Assembly (NCBI RefSeq): GCF_021147775.1
Contig: NZ_JAGTPK010000018.1
Coordinates: 1 to 64,000, forward strand
From: Pseudomonas californiensis
GTDB taxonomy: Bacteria; Pseudomonadota; Gammaproteobacteria; Pseudomonadales; Pseudomonadaceae
Length of the DNA stretch: 64,000 nt
Direction of reading: 5' to 3'
Below, piece after piece: positions 44,437 to 54,073 of this stretch. The position numbers and the translations under genes are program-made. Below the pieces are notes generated by a model, which was given only the letters and a program-made list of their open reading frames with translations, did no database searches and was not told the origin of the DNA. Each line of letters begins with the position of its first letter. Position 1 is the first letter of the stretch.

Positions 44437-45300
44437 ATGGGCGCGCAATCAACTATTTCAAACGTAGGGAAGTACAAGGTTTACACCGAAACTTACTGGC
44501 AAGGCAGCCATGTAAAAACCATCTTGCTGGTCAATGGCGCGCTATCGACTACTGGCTCTTTCGGGCAGACGGTCAAGTACCTGCAACCGCACTACAATCT
44601 TGTCCTGTTCGATCTTCCCTTTTCGGGGCAGTCGCGGGCACACAACTCCGATGACATGATCGTCACCAAAGAGGACGAGGTCGGCATCCTGCTCCAACTG
44701 ATCGAGCGTTTTCAGGTCAATTACCTGCTTTCCGTGTCCTGGGGCGGTGTATCGGCGCTTCTGGCGCTTTCGGAATGCCCTGCATCGGTTGAAAAGGCGA
44801 TCATCAGTTCGTTTTCACCGGTCCTCAATGAGCCGATGCTCGACTACATTGACAAGGCGCAGGTTTACCTAGCAGCTCGCGAAAAACGCAAGATCGGTGC
44901 TCTGCTGAATGACACCGTCGGCAAGTACCTGCCCCGGCTGTTCAAGCTGTATAACTACAAGCACCTGATCAGTCTGGCCGAGCACGAATATGGCCAGATC
45001 GACTTTCACATCAGCCAGATTCGCCAACTAAGCGCCAGCAACTACGTGGAGCGTTTTTCATCTATCAAAATCCCGGTGTTATTCATTAACGGCGAAAAAG
45101 ATGAATACACCACCGTTGAAGATGCTCGGCTTTTTTCTGACTACATCCCTCGAAGCAGTTTTAACGTAGTTCCGGACACCGGGCACTTTCTTGATCTGGA
45201 GAGCAAGGCAGCCTGGCACCACTCGCAAAAAAACGTGCTGGCATTTCTAGGCACGCAAGCCTGCAATGAGGAATGGCCCAGCGCTACCGCAATGGCCTGA
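44437..45300 (+). CDS. rhlA: RhlA-like HAA synthase
   Basis: The 287-residue protein closely follows P. aeruginosa RhlA, which joins two 3-hydroxyacyl-ACP into 3-(3-hydroxyalkanoyloxy)alkanoic acid (HAA). Shared blocks: LLVNGALSTTGSFGQT, NLVLFDLPFSGQSR, the nucleophile region SVSWGGVSALLALS, LNDTVGKYLP, HISQIRQL, the acid region INGEKDEYTTVEDAR and the His region PDTGHFLDLESK. GGGAGG precedes the ATG. No rhlB (rhamnosyltransferase) follows, so the product is expected to be free HAA, a surfactant aiding swarming. The genes of an RND pump start 86 bases downstream. Confidence 0.92.
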   Translation: MGAQSTISNVGKYKVYTETYWQGSHVKTILLVNGALSTTGSFGQTVKYLQPHYNLVLFDLPFSGQSRAHNSDDMIVTKEDEVGILLQLIERFQVNYLLSVSWGGVSALLALSECPASVEKAIISSFSPVLNEPMLDYIDKAQVYLAAREKRKIGALLNDTVGKYLPRLFKLYNYKHLISLAEHEYGQIDFHISQIRQLSASNYVERFSSIKIPVLFINGEKDEYTTVEDARLFSDYIPRSSFNVVPDTGHFLDLESKAAWHHSQKNVLAFLGTQACNEEWPSATAMA

Positions 45301-45386
45301 TCCACCCAAACCGACGCCCGGCAGGCCCACAAGGCTTTGTCGGGCGAGCGCTGCGCTGTTTTCCCGAGCAATGGCCAACCACGTTG

Positions 45387-46574
45387 ATGACTTTCCCCCT
45401 TGCATGTGTTTTGGGTTCGTACCGTCGTGCCCGCAAAAAAGTCCTGTACCCGCCTGTTCTTCTGATAGCCCAGTGTCGCGTGTCGTTGGGTTGCGCGCTG
45501 GTCGCGTCGTCGCTCGTCACGGGCGGCTGTTCTGCGTATAAACAACCGGAAAAGGCCCAGGTGCGTGTCGCTGTCCAAGCGGTAGCATTGCTGGACGTTT
45601 CCACGAGCGTGGTGCTGAGCGGCGACATTCAGGCACGCAAGGTCACCGATCAATCCTTTCGGGTGTCCGGCAAACTGATCAAGCGGTTTGTCGATGTGGG
45701 CGACCGTGTCCGGGCCAATCAGGTGCTGGCCAGGCTCGATCCTCGGGAGCAGAGAAGCGACCTCGAATCAGCGAATGCTGAAGTCGCGGTACGCGCCTCT
45801 CGGCTACGCCTGGCTGAGCAGAACTTTCAGCGTCAGCAAGTATTGCTTCCCAAGGACTATACCAACCTCAGCGAGCACCAGCAGGCACGCTCCAGCCTGG
45901 AGAGCGCGCGCGGGGATCTTGCTGCCTTCACCGCGCAGCAGGCCAACGCACGTGAGCAGGTTGGCTACACCGAACTGGTGGCAGTTGCGGATGGCGTGAT
46001 CACCGCGCGGCACGCCGAAGAGGGCCAGGTCGTTCAGGCGGCTACCCCTGTATTCAGCCTTGTCCATGACGGCGAGCGCGAAGCCGTATTTGCAGCCTAC
46101 GAATCACTGCTGGGCGCAGACCAGACTGGCGGTGGTGTCACAATCAGTTCCTTGGCCCGACCGGATGTCGAACTCTTTGGGACCATTCGCGAAATCACCC
46201 CGATTGTGTCCGCTTCCAGCGGCACATTACGGGTCCGCGTCTCATTACCCGATTCGACCTCGGTACCAATGCTGGGTACGGCTGTCAGCGCTCGTCTGCA
46301 CAGTCGCTCGCAGCGAGCCTTTGCACTGCCGTGGTCAACGTTGAGTAGATCCCGGGGCCATCCGGCTGTCTGGCGGGTGGACGATGAGTCCAGAGTCAGC
46401 CTGCAGGTCGTCACGGTGTTGCGCTATGAGCAGGGTCAAGTGATCGTCTCGCAAGGCCTGCAAGCAGGCGATCGAGTAGTTTCGCGAGGCCTTCAGTTTC
46501 TGTATGCCGGGCAACGAGTAGAAGCGGTCGAAGAAACAGTCCTCGCGATGACTTCATCGGAGCGCGAGCCATGA
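45387..46574 (+). CDS. triA: RND efflux periplasmic adaptor, lipoprotein (first of two; TriA-like)
   Basis: A membrane fusion protein of about 395 residues. A lipobox (VASSLVTGGC) precedes the barrel-sandwich halves (SGKLIKRFVDVGDRVRANQV and GVITARHAEEGQVVQAATPV), a helical hairpin (about 90 residues between them) and the beta-barrel and membrane-proximal domains. The exact start is uncertain: ATG at 45387 gives an unusually long, basic N-terminus before the lipobox, while a GTG at 45480 would give a very short one. The stop overlaps the next gene by ATGA. Two adaptors plus one permease is the TriABC layout. Confidence 0.85.
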   Translation: MTFPLACVLGSYRRARKKVLYPPVLLIAQCRVSLGCALVASSLVTGGCSAYKQPEKAQVRVAVQAVALLDVSTSVVLSGDIQARKVTDQSFRVSGKLIKRFVDVGDRVRANQVLARLDPREQRSDLESANAEVAVRASRLRLAEQNFQRQQVLLPKDYTNLSEHQQARSSLESARGDLAAFTAQQANAREQVGYTELVAVADGVITARHAEEGQVVQAATPVFSLVHDGEREAVFAAYESLLGADQTGGGVTISSLARPDVELFGTIREITPIVSASSGTLRVRVSLPDSTSVPMLGTAVSARLHSRSQRAFALPWSTLSRSRGHPAVWRVDDESRVSLQVVTVLRYEQGQVIVSQGLQAGDRVVSRGLQFLYAGQRVEAVEETVLAMTSSEREP

Positions 46575-47671
46575 GCTGCCGGGGCATTCCATCAAACACG
46601 ATCAACGCATACTGGCTAATCGGCGCGCTGCTGATCGCCCTGCCAGGCTGTCGCGACAAGCCGCTTCGCGAATCCGTTGGGCGGCCCGTACTGTTCACCG
46701 AGATAGTCGATCAACACAGTACCTCATACGGACGATTCGCTGGCAGCATCCAGCCCCGCTACGAAGTGGCTCTGGGGTTCCGCGTGGCAGGCAGGATGGC
46801 CACACGACATGCACAGATCGGTAACCGGGTGCACAAGGGCGAACTGCTGGCGACGCTTGAGCCGAGCGATCAACAGCACCAACTGCGGGCACGTCAGGCG
46901 CAACTGAGCAAGGCCCAGGCTTCCTGGCTACAGGCTCGCGATGAGCAACAACGCTATCAGCAATTGTTCGAACGCGGCGTCGGCTCGCGCGCGCGTCTGG
47001 ACCAACTGGGTAACGATATGCATACCCAGGAGGCGATTCGCGATCAAGCCCGAAATGCCGTGCAACAGGCGAATGATCACGTTTCCTACACGCGTCTGCT
47101 GGCAGAGTTTGACGGACTGGTAACCGACTGGCACGCCGAAGTCGGCCAGGTCATGGCGACGGGCCAGCCGGTAGTCAGCCTGGCGCGTCCAGACAGCCGT
47201 GAGGCCGTCGTGGACCTGCCGGTCGACCGCGTGACTTCGTTGAGCGGCGTCCTGCATATACGGGTGATTTCCCAGTTGAACGACCAGGTTTCAGTCGGCG
47301 GGAGCATCCGTCAACTGAGCCCGCAAATCGATGCCAGTACGCGCACCCAGCGCGTACGACTGGCGCTGCAGAACACGCCCGACAGCTTCCGGCTGGGCTC
47401 GACCGTGACGGTCGAAATCAGTGGTGCCCGCCCGGAATTCCGTACGTTGCCAAAAAGCGCAGTACTGGAGCGTGATGGCCAGACGCACGTGTGGGTCATC
47501 GACCCGCTCACCTCGACATTGCACTCGCGCGCGGTCCGCGTACTGGCCCGCGCAGAGAGTCATGTGCACGTCAGCGGCGATCTGCAAGAGGGAGACAAGG
47601 TCGTGATTGCCGGAGTCAACGCCGTACAGGCCGGACAGAAGATTCGTATGCAACGAGAGGTCGGCTTGTGA
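46571..47671 (+). CDS. triB: RND efflux periplasmic adaptor, lipoprotein (second of two; TriB-like)
   Basis: A 366-residue membrane fusion protein with a lipoprotein signal (WLIGALLIALPGC). The lipoyl halves are GFRVAGRMATRHAQIGNRVH and GLVTDWHAEVGQVMATGQPV, with a coiled-coil hairpin between (LSKAQASWLQARDEQQRYQQ). Beta-barrel and C-terminal domains end with LQEGDKVVIAGVNAVQAGQK. It differs clearly from the preceding adaptor, so the pair is not a recent duplication. Its stop codon overlaps the GTG start of the permease gene by four bases. Confidence 0.9.
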   Translation: MSCRGIPSNTINAYWLIGALLIALPGCRDKPLRESVGRPVLFTEIVDQHSTSYGRFAGSIQPRYEVALGFRVAGRMATRHAQIGNRVHKGELLATLEPSDQQHQLRARQAQLSKAQASWLQARDEQQRYQQLFERGVGSRARLDQLGNDMHTQEAIRDQARNAVQQANDHVSYTRLLAEFDGLVTDWHAEVGQVMATGQPVVSLARPDSREAVVDLPVDRVTSLSGVLHIRVISQLNDQVSVGGSIRQLSPQIDASTRTQRVRLALQNTPDSFRLGSTVTVEISGARPEFRTLPKSAVLERDGQTHVWVIDPLTSTLHSRAVRVLARAESHVHVSGDLQEGDKVVIAGVNAVQAGQKIRMQREVGL

Positions 47672-50600
47672 AGGAGCGTTTCAATCTGTCCGCCTGGGGG
47701 CTCAGGCATCGCACGCTGGTCTGGTACATGATGTTCGTTTCGCTGCTGATGGGCAGTTGGTCCTTCATGAATCTGGGCCGCGAAGAAGACCCTTCATTTG
47801 CCATCAAGACCATGGTCATCCAGGCACGCTGGCCGGGTGCGACCTTGCCGGACACGTTGCAGCAAGTGACTGATCGCCTGGAAAAGAAGCTCGAAGAAAT
47901 CGACGCACTGGATTACGTGAAAAGCTACACGCTGGCCGGTGAGTCGACTATTTTCGTGTTTCTCAAAAGTGAAACCCGCAGCGCAGATATCCCCCAGGCC
48001 TGGTATCAGGTGCGCAAGAAGATCAGCGATGTGCGCAGTGAATTGCCAAGTGGCATTCAAGGCCCGGTGTTCAACGACGAGTTTGGCGATGTGTTCGGCA
48101 GCCTTTATGCCTTCACCACTGACGGCCTGTCCTTTCGCCAGTTACGCGACTACGTGGAGCAGGTCCGCGCCGATATTCGCAGCGTGCCCAACCTGGGCAA
48201 GATCGAGTTGCTCGGTGCTCAGCGCGAAGTCATCTACCTGAATTTCTCGATTCGCAAACTGGCTGCGCTGGGCATCGACCAGCGCCAGGTACTGCAGAGC
48301 CTTCAGGCACAGAATTCCGTGACGCCAGCCGGAGTCATGGAAGCCGGACCGGAACGCATCGCAGTGCGCGCCAGTGGGCAGTTCACCAGCGAAGATGATC
48401 TGCAGGCGGTCAATCTGCGCTTTGGCGACCGTTTCTTTCGCTTGAGCGATCTGGCAACCATCGAGCGACGCTATGCCGACCCGCCCTCTTCCCTGTTTCG
48501 TTTCAATGGCCAACCGGCCATTGGTCTGGCAGTGGCCATGAGACAAGGCGGCAATATCCAGACCTTCGGCACTCAGTTACAGCAGCGCATTGATGAGCTG
48601 ACCACAGAATTGCCGCTGGGCATTGATGTGCATCTGGTGTCCAGCCAGGCCGAAGTGGTCGAAAAAGCCATTGGCGGTTTCACACGTGCACTGTTCGAAG
48701 CAATTCTGATTGTGCTGGTCGTGAGTTTCATCAGCCTGGGGATCCGCGCAGGGCTGGTCGTTGCATGCTCCATTCCGCTGGTCCTGGCGCTGGTGTTTGT
48801 GTTCATGGAATACAGCGGCATCACCATGCAGCGCATTTCGCTCGGCGCGTTGATTATTGCTCTGGGTTTGCTGGTGGACGACGCGATGATCACTGTCGAG
48901 ATGATGGTCACGCGCCTGGAAGGCGGCGATTCACTGCAACAGGCCGCGACTTTTGCCTACACCTCGACAGCGTTTCCGATGCTGACCGGCACACTGGTCA
49001 CGGTCGCTGGTTTCGTGCCCATCGGCCTGAACTCCAGCTCGGCGGGCGAGTACGTATTCACCATGTTTGCCGTAATTGCCGTCGCGCTGCTGCTTTCCTG
49101 GCTGGTCGCGGTTCTGTTTGCGCCGCTGATTGGCGTGCACCTTCTCAAAGCATCTGCAAAACATGCCCCACCCGGCCGCTGGACACGGGCTTTCAGTCGA
49201 TTGCTGATACGCGCGCTTGAATACCGGTGGTGGGTGATCGGTATCACCATCTTGACGTTTATCGCCTCCCTGTTCGCCGGTAAGCTGTTGCAGAATCAGT
49301 TTTTCCCTGACTCCGACCGGCCGGAAATTCTCGTCGATATCTACATGCCGCAAAACGGCTCCATCGATGGCACTCGCCGGACCATGGACCGCTTCGAAGC
49401 CACGCTCAAGGATGACCCTGATGTGTTGCGCTGGAGCTCTTACGTCGGTAAAGGAGCGGTGCGTTTTTACCTGCCGCTGGACCAGCAACTGAGCAACCCT
49501 TTCTACGGCCAACTGGTCATCGTCAGCCAGGGCGGTGAGCCGAGAGATCGCCTGATCGAACGCTTGCGCCAGCGGTTGCGCGACGACTACGTTGGCGTTG
49601 GTGGTTACGTTCAGCCATTGAACATGGGGCCGCCAGTAGGCTGGCCCGTGCAGTACCGAGTCAGTGGGCCCGACATCGAGCAGGTACGCAGCCAGGCCAT
49701 GGCGCTGGCCGCCATTCTCGACGCCAACCCGGCTATTGGTCAGGTCATCTACGACTGGAACGAGCCAGGCAAAGTGCTGAAAATCAACATTGCGCAGGAC
49801 AAGGTTCGCCAGTTCGGCCTGTCTTCCGAGGACGTGGCACAGATTCTCAATAGCCTGGTCAGCGGCACGACCATTACCCAAGTGCGTGACGATACCTATC
49901 TGGTCGATCTGGTGGGCCGCGCCGACAGCGATGAGCGCAGCTCGATACAGACGCTTAGCAGCCTGCAAATCCCTACACCGGGTGGCTCGACGGTTCCTTT
50001 GCTGGCATTTGCCAGCCTCAGCTATGAGCAGGAACAACCGCTGGTCTGGCGCCGTGACCGCCTGCCGACCATCACGCTCAAGGCCAACGTAATCGGCAAG
50101 TTGCAGCCAGCGGCATTGGTCAAACAGCTCAAGTCTGACGTGGACGCCTTCCGTACGCGCCTCCCGGTACGCTACTCGGTAGCGACCGGCGGCGCAGTCG
50201 AAGCCAGCGCCCGTTCACAAGGCCCGATTCTAAAGGTCGTGCCCTTGATGTTGCTGCTGGTAGTGAGTTTTTTGATGATCCAGCTGCACAGCGTCAAAAA
50301 GCTCCTGCTGGTGGTCAGCGTAGTGCCGTTGGGGCTGATCGGCGTGGTCGCCGCGCTGTTGATTTCAGGCTATCCACTGGGCTTCGTGGCGATTCTCGGA
50401 GTATTGGCGCTGATCGGGATCATCATCCGCAACTCGGTGATTCTAGTGACTCAGATTGACGAATTCATGGCTGCGGGTGAGAGCGCATGGACGGCGGTGA
50501 TCAAAGCCACCGAGCATCGCTGTCGACCGATTCTACTGACCGCAGCCGCCGCCAGCCTGGGCATGATCCCGATTGCCCGAGAAGTATTCTGGGGTCCCAT

Positions 50601-50706
50601 GGCCATCGCCATGATCGGCGGAATCGCAATCGCCACGCTGCTGACGCTATTCTTCCTGCCCGCGCTGTACCTGGTCAGCTACCGGATCAAGCCGCCAATG
50701 AGCTAA
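47668..50706 (+). CDS. triC: RND efflux permease (TriC-like)
   Basis: A 1012-residue inner-membrane RND transporter with the classical 12-helix, two-loop architecture. It starts VKERFNLSAWGLRHRTLVWY at a GTG overlapping the previous stop. The proton-relay Asp pair in helix 4 is in GLLVDDAMITVEMMV, the porter-domain marks include DVFGSLYAFTTDGLSF and LNMGPPVGWPVQYRVSGPDI, and the C-terminus ends with WGPMAIAMIGGIAIATLLTL. Length, the two adaptor genes and N-terminal motifs resemble P. aeruginosa TriC. No outer-membrane channel gene follows, as with TriABC, which uses OpmH. Its place after rhlA suggests lipid or surfactant export. Confidence 0.92.
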   Translation: MKERFNLSAWGLRHRTLVWYMMFVSLLMGSWSFMNLGREEDPSFAIKTMVIQARWPGATLPDTLQQVTDRLEKKLEEIDALDYVKSYTLAGESTIFVFLKSETRSADIPQAWYQVRKKISDVRSELPSGIQGPVFNDEFGDVFGSLYAFTTDGLSFRQLRDYVEQVRADIRSVPNLGKIELLGAQREVIYLNFSIRKLAALGIDQRQVLQSLQAQNSVTPAGVMEAGPERIAVRASGQFTSEDDLQAVNLRFGDRFFRLSDLATIERRYADPPSSLFRFNGQPAIGLAVAMRQGGNIQTFGTQLQQRIDELTTELPLGIDVHLVSSQAEVVEKAIGGFTRALFEAILIVLVVSFISLGIRAGLVVACSIPLVLALVFVFMEYSGITMQRISLGALIIALGLLVDDAMITVEMMVTRLEGGDSLQQAATFAYTSTAFPMLTGTLVTVAGFVPIGLNSSSAGEYVFTMFAVIAVALLLSWLVAVLFAPLIGVHLLKASAKHAPPGRWTRAFSRLLIRALEYRWWVIGITILTFIASLFAGKLLQNQFFPDSDRPEILVDIYMPQNGSIDGTRRTMDRFEATLKDDPDVLRWSSYVGKGAVRFYLPLDQQLSNPFYGQLVIVSQGGEPRDRLIERLRQRLRDDYVGVGGYVQPLNMGPPVGWPVQYRVSGPDIEQVRSQAMALAAILDANPAIGQVIYDWNEPGKVLKINIAQDKVRQFGLSSEDVAQILNSLVSGTTITQVRDDTYLVDLVGRADSDERSSIQTLSSLQIPTPGGSTVPLLAFASLSYEQEQPLVWRRDRLPTITLKANVIGKLQPAALVKQLKSDVDAFRTRLPVRYSVATGGAVEASARSQGPILKVVPLMLLLVVSFLMIQLHSVKKLLLVVSVVPLGLIGVVAALLISGYPLGFVAILGVLALIGIIIRNSVILVTQIDEFMAAGESAWTAVIKATEHRCRPILLTAAAASLGMIPIAREVFWGPMAIAMIGGIAIATLLTLFFLPALYLVSYRIKPPMS

Positions 50707-50940
50707 GCCGTCAGACCACCCCTGGCGACTCGACAGACGCAAAGCCGAACGGCTAAGTATCAGGGTGCCCAAATGCCCTCAATGTTGAAATTGATCATCA
50801 CTAACGGAAATATCTTGTATCACCTCGCCGTGCCTACTTAATCCACCGCAAAACCGTTAGCCTTTCTTGTCTGCACCTCTGATCTGCCGGCCGCACGTTC
50901 GGCAGACGACTGCCCAGCCCTTTGTCCAAGCGAGACTCAT

Positions 50941-52155
50941 ATGCCTCACTCATCCCCCGCTTCGCACAGCGCGGTCACCATGACCCGAAGTCTGGTGATG
51001 CTGTTTGCGTTCTGCTGCGGCGCGATCGTCGCCAACATTTATTACGCGCAGCCGATCATTGAACTGATTGCCCCGGACATCGGGCTTTCCAGTACCGCTG
51101 CCAGCCTGATCGTGTCGCTGACACAGATCGGTTATGCGCTGGGGCTGTTTTTTCTGGTGCCATTGGGTGACCTGCTGGAAAACCGCAGACTGATGCTGAT
51201 AACCACTGGCGTGGCGATTTTCAGCTTGTTGGGCGCCACGTTTGCCCAGCAGCCCAACCTGTTTCTGCTGGTCTCGCTGCTGGTTGGTTTCAGTTCGGTG
51301 TCGGTGCAAATGCTGATTCCGCTGGCAGCGCACCTTGCGCCGGAAGAATCGCGCGGGCGGGTGGTCGGCAGCATCATGGGCGGGCTGCTGCTGGGTATTC
51401 TGCTGGCCCGGCCCATTTCCAGCCTGGTCGCCGACCATTTCGGCTGGCGAGCGGTGTTTGGTTCAGCGGCAGTCGTGATGCTCGGCATCAGCGTTGTGCT
51501 GGCAACGACCGTGCCCAAGCGTGTGCCGGATCACCGTGCATCTTACGGCCAACTGCTGTTTTCGCTGTGGACCCTGTTGCGCACCCAGCCGGTGCTGCGT
51601 CAACGGGCGTTTTATCAGGCGTGCATGTTCGCTACGTTCAGCCTGTTCTGGACGGCGGTGCCGCTGGAGCTGTCGCGCAATCATGGTCTGTCGCAGACGC
51701 AAATCGCGATCTTCGCGCTGATTGGTGCCATCGGTGCCATTGCCGCCCCGATCAGTGGCCGCCTTGCGGATGCCGGGCATACCCGAATCGCTTCTTTGGG
51801 CGCTCTGCTGTTCGGCGCCTTGAGTTTTATGCCCGCGTTGATTCATCCCGCCTACAGCGTCATCGGCCTGGCCGTGACAGGTGTGCTGCTGGATTTCTGC
51901 GTACAGATGAACATGGTGCTGGGCCAGAGAAAGGTCTACGCCCTGGACGCCGCCAGCCGCAGCCGACTGAACGCTCTGTACATGACCAGTATTTTCATCG
52001 GTGGCTCGATTGGCTCGGCGGTGGCCAGTCCTCTCTACCACCACGGCGGTTGGGCCTGGGTGGTCATCGCCGGCAGCGCGTTGCCCTTGATCGCACTGCT
52101 GGGGTTTCTCAAGAACTCGGCCAGTGACCGACGTGCGCAGGTCAGCGAGGGCTGA
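50941..52155 (+). CDS. MFS exporter
   Basis: A 404-residue major facilitator with 12 predicted helices. Family marks: NIYYAQPIIELIAPDIGLSS after helix 1, IGYALGLFFLVPLGDLLENR (motif A), LLGILLARPISSLVADHFGW (motif C-like) and GRLADAGHTRIASLGALLFG. It is of the drug/arabinose-efflux group with a typical Pseudomonas N-terminus; the substrate is unknown. It has its own 234-bp upstream gap, so it is probably not part of the RND operon. Confidence 0.9.
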   Translation: MPHSSPASHSAVTMTRSLVMLFAFCCGAIVANIYYAQPIIELIAPDIGLSSTAASLIVSLTQIGYALGLFFLVPLGDLLENRRLMLITTGVAIFSLLGATFAQQPNLFLLVSLLVGFSSVSVQMLIPLAAHLAPEESRGRVVGSIMGGLLLGILLARPISSLVADHFGWRAVFGSAAVVMLGISVVLATTVPKRVPDHRASYGQLLFSLWTLLRTQPVLRQRAFYQACMFATFSLFWTAVPLELSRNHGLSQTQIAIFALIGAIGAIAAPISGRLADAGHTRIASLGALLFGALSFMPALIHPAYSVIGLAVTGVLLDFCVQMNMVLGQRKVYALDAASRSRLNALYMTSIFIGGSIGSAVASPLYHHGGWAWVVIAGSALPLIALLGFLKNSASDRRAQVSEG

Positions 52156-52241
52156 GGTGCAAACAGCGCTCTGGCAAACCTGTCGGGCACTTGCCGGAGA
52201 ACGAAACGCTGCACTTTCTGAATAAATTACAGGATACTGGC

Positions 52242-52260
52242 GCGGCAGTGGCACTGCCGC
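52242..52260. terminator. Near-perfect hairpin after the MFS exporter gene
   Basis: GCGGCAGTG and CACTGCCGC are inverted 9-base arms around a single G. It lies 86 bases after the MFS stop codon. A stem of about 7 bp with a small loop would form; there is no T-run, so it may be a terminator or a protein-binding palindrome. Confidence 0.4.
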
Positions 52261-52433
52261 TGCCCTTCTGTCTCCATGACGCACCCCTCAAGGCTCGCCT
52301 GTCCAGTTTTCTGGATGAGTGCGATTGAACACGGATTGTACAAACGCCTTCCCTCAAAGGCCCTTCACTCTGCCGGGCTGTCGATCAGACGCGCCGGCAC
52401 GCACTTCCCGAACTCGAACAAGGCAAAACAGCA

Positions 52434-53180
52434 ATGGACGCGGCACCACCCAACAGCAAAATTTCCGCCATCTTTACTAAAATTTCGGCCGGTATCGTCA
52501 GCATGCTCGGCATTCTCTGGGGCATATTTACCTACCTCTTTCCGGACCCCAGCGTCTTCGGCCTGAACGTCGATTTCATCAACTGGAAGACGCTCATCGC
52601 GATCGTCAGCACCCTGACGCTACTGGGCGCGCTGGGCATCGCGATTCTGGCCAGAAAGTTGCCAGCTATCCTCAAGATAATCGTATGGTTTTCCCTGTCG
52701 CTGATCCTGTGCGCTGTATTTTTCAGACTGGGGGCGGAATACGCCAAACCTTCCGTAGAGTTTGCCCGCAGCCAGAAGCTGTTCGTCGAGAATGACGGTA
52801 CCAACGTGTTCGGCAAGCGCGCCGAGACCGTCGACAACCTCAGTATTGAGCTGCTGGACTGTGACCAGAATGGCCAATCGCCTACCTGTACGCTGGAGCT
52901 GATCAATAAAAGCGCAGACCGCGATTTCCGCTTTCTGAACCCGATCAGTCTGTTCGAAGAAACCGGCGGCGCATTGAGCCTGTCTCAGATGCGGGTCGGC
53001 GACGCGAAGTTTGATCGCTGGGACTCGTTCCAACTGATTCGCAATGTCCCGACGCGGGTCACGCTGATTTTCGAGGCCACCAAAGGCCGCGTTAAAAAGT
53101 CCCCGGCGTTGAAACTGACGTTCCGCGACCGCGAGAGCAAAGAAAACGTGCTCAAGTTCAACGACGTAAAGGTCAACTGA
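52434..53180 (+). CDS. Membrane protein of unknown function
   Basis: A 248-residue protein. Three hydrophobic segments occupy the first 105 residues (IVSMLGILWGIFTYLFPD, TLIAIVSTLTLLGALGIAIL, IIVWFSLSLILCAVFFRLG), followed by a soluble beta-rich domain of about 140 residues (VDNLSIELLDCDQNGQSPTC, LELINKSADRDFRFLNPISL) that probably faces the periplasm and has a Cys pair. No family is recognised. It is a single gene, convergent with the carboxylesterase gene across a terminator. Confidence 0.8.
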   Translation: MDAAPPNSKISAIFTKISAGIVSMLGILWGIFTYLFPDPSVFGLNVDFINWKTLIAIVSTLTLLGALGIAILARKLPAILKIIVWFSLSLILCAVFFRLGAEYAKPSVEFARSQKLFVENDGTNVFGKRAETVDNLSIELLDCDQNGQSPTCTLELINKSADRDFRFLNPISLFEETGGALSLSQMRVGDAKFDRWDSFQLIRNVPTRVTLIFEATKGRVKKSPALKLTFRDRESKENVLKFNDVKVN

Positions 53181-53244
53181 GTACACGCCGGGCACCGGGC
53201 CGAGCGCCTGCTGCCCGGTTCAGCCAAGCGAGTTGAAACGCACG

Positions 53245-53274
53245 CTGCCGGGTCGAAAACCACCGACCCGGCAG
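53245..53274. terminator. Bidirectional terminator hairpin
   Basis: CTGCCGGGTCG and CGACCCGGCAG form a perfect 11-bp stem with an eight-base loop (AAAACCAC) between two convergent genes. It is very stable, although the flanking T-runs are absent. Confidence 0.7.
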
Positions 53275-53278
53275 AGGT

Positions 53279-53998
53279 CTACTGCGCCGACTGCTTCAGC
53301 CAGTCGGCCAGGTCGTCGATCTCCTGTTCGTTGATGCTGTGCCCAAGCCCTTCGTAACTGTGAAATTGTGGTGCAAGGCCCAGCGTCTTCAGCGCCGCTT
53401 CGGCGTCAGGGCCACTGGCATAAGCAACTTGACGATCCTGCTTGCCATGACCGATGAACACCTTCAATGCCTTGAGGTCATCGCTGGTCTTGACCTCGGA
53501 TTTCACCACCGGCAGCAAGCGACCGCTCAATGCCGCTATACCACCAACCAGGGTCGGTTTTCGCAACGCAACTTCATAGCTCATCATCGCGCCTTGGCTG
53601 AAGCCCACCAGAAACACTTTGTCAGGCTGAGTGTGAAATTTCGCGGTGGCTTGAGTGATGAAGGCCGTCAGTTTTTCGCCGCTGCTTTTCAGGTCTGCCG
53701 TGACGCCGTCGTAGTCCGCCACGCCAGGTTTCTGGGTGAACCATTTGTAGCTGTCGGGGCGCAACTCAACGGGCGCCTGAACTGACAGGTAGTTATAGTC
53801 CGCTGGCAGGCGCTCCTTGAGCCCGAACAGGTCCGCCGCATTACTGCCGTAACCGTGCATGAAAATCACCAACGGCTTATCGGGGGTATCTGCGTTGGCC
53901 TGAGCCAGATAATTCAACGGCAGGTCAGTGTGCAAGGTGTCCTGCGCCTGAGCCATACCGCAAACAGCCAATAGCAAGGCAGCAAAGAATTTCAGCAT
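53279..53998 (-). CDS. Periplasmic phospholipase/carboxylesterase-type hydrolase
   Basis: A 239-residue hydrolase with a signal peptide (LKFFAALLLAVCGMAQAQ). Oxyanion region IFMHGYGSNAADLF, nucleophile Ser in VFLVGFSQGAMMSYEVAL, acid in IGHGKQDRQVAY and His in EGLGHSINEQEIDDLADWL mark the Abhydrolase_2 (carboxylesterase/phospholipase) family. Cytoplasmic relatives lack the signal peptide, so this is an exported version. It lies just downstream of gspD on the same strand (75-bp gap) and may be read through from the secretion operon, making it a possible passenger, though this is inference. Confidence 0.87.
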   Translation of the reverse strand: MLKFFAALLLAVCGMAQAQDTLHTDLPLNYLAQANADTPDKPLVIFMHGYGSNAADLFGLKERLPADYNYLSVQAPVELRPDSYKWFTQKPGVADYDGVTADLKSSGEKLTAFITQATAKFHTQPDKVFLVGFSQGAMMSYEVALRKPTLVGGIAALSGRLLPVVKSEVKTSDDLKALKVFIGHGKQDRQVAYASGPDAEAALKTLGLAPQFHSYEGLGHSINEQEIDDLADWLKQSAQ

Positions 53999-54073
53999 GT
54001 GTCCATGACCTCTGTTGTACGCCGCCCGAGGGCAGCGTCGTGGGTGGGCGTTACATGAAAGCTGCCAAACCTG

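Noticed and set aside
47491..47667. Upstream extension of the RND permease frame
   Set aside because: Lies in another frame of the second adaptor gene; the GTG at 47668 overlaps the adaptor stop and gives the family N-terminus.
48931..50037. 368-codon open frame opposite the RND permease gene
   Set aside because: Antisense shadow of a conserved transporter.
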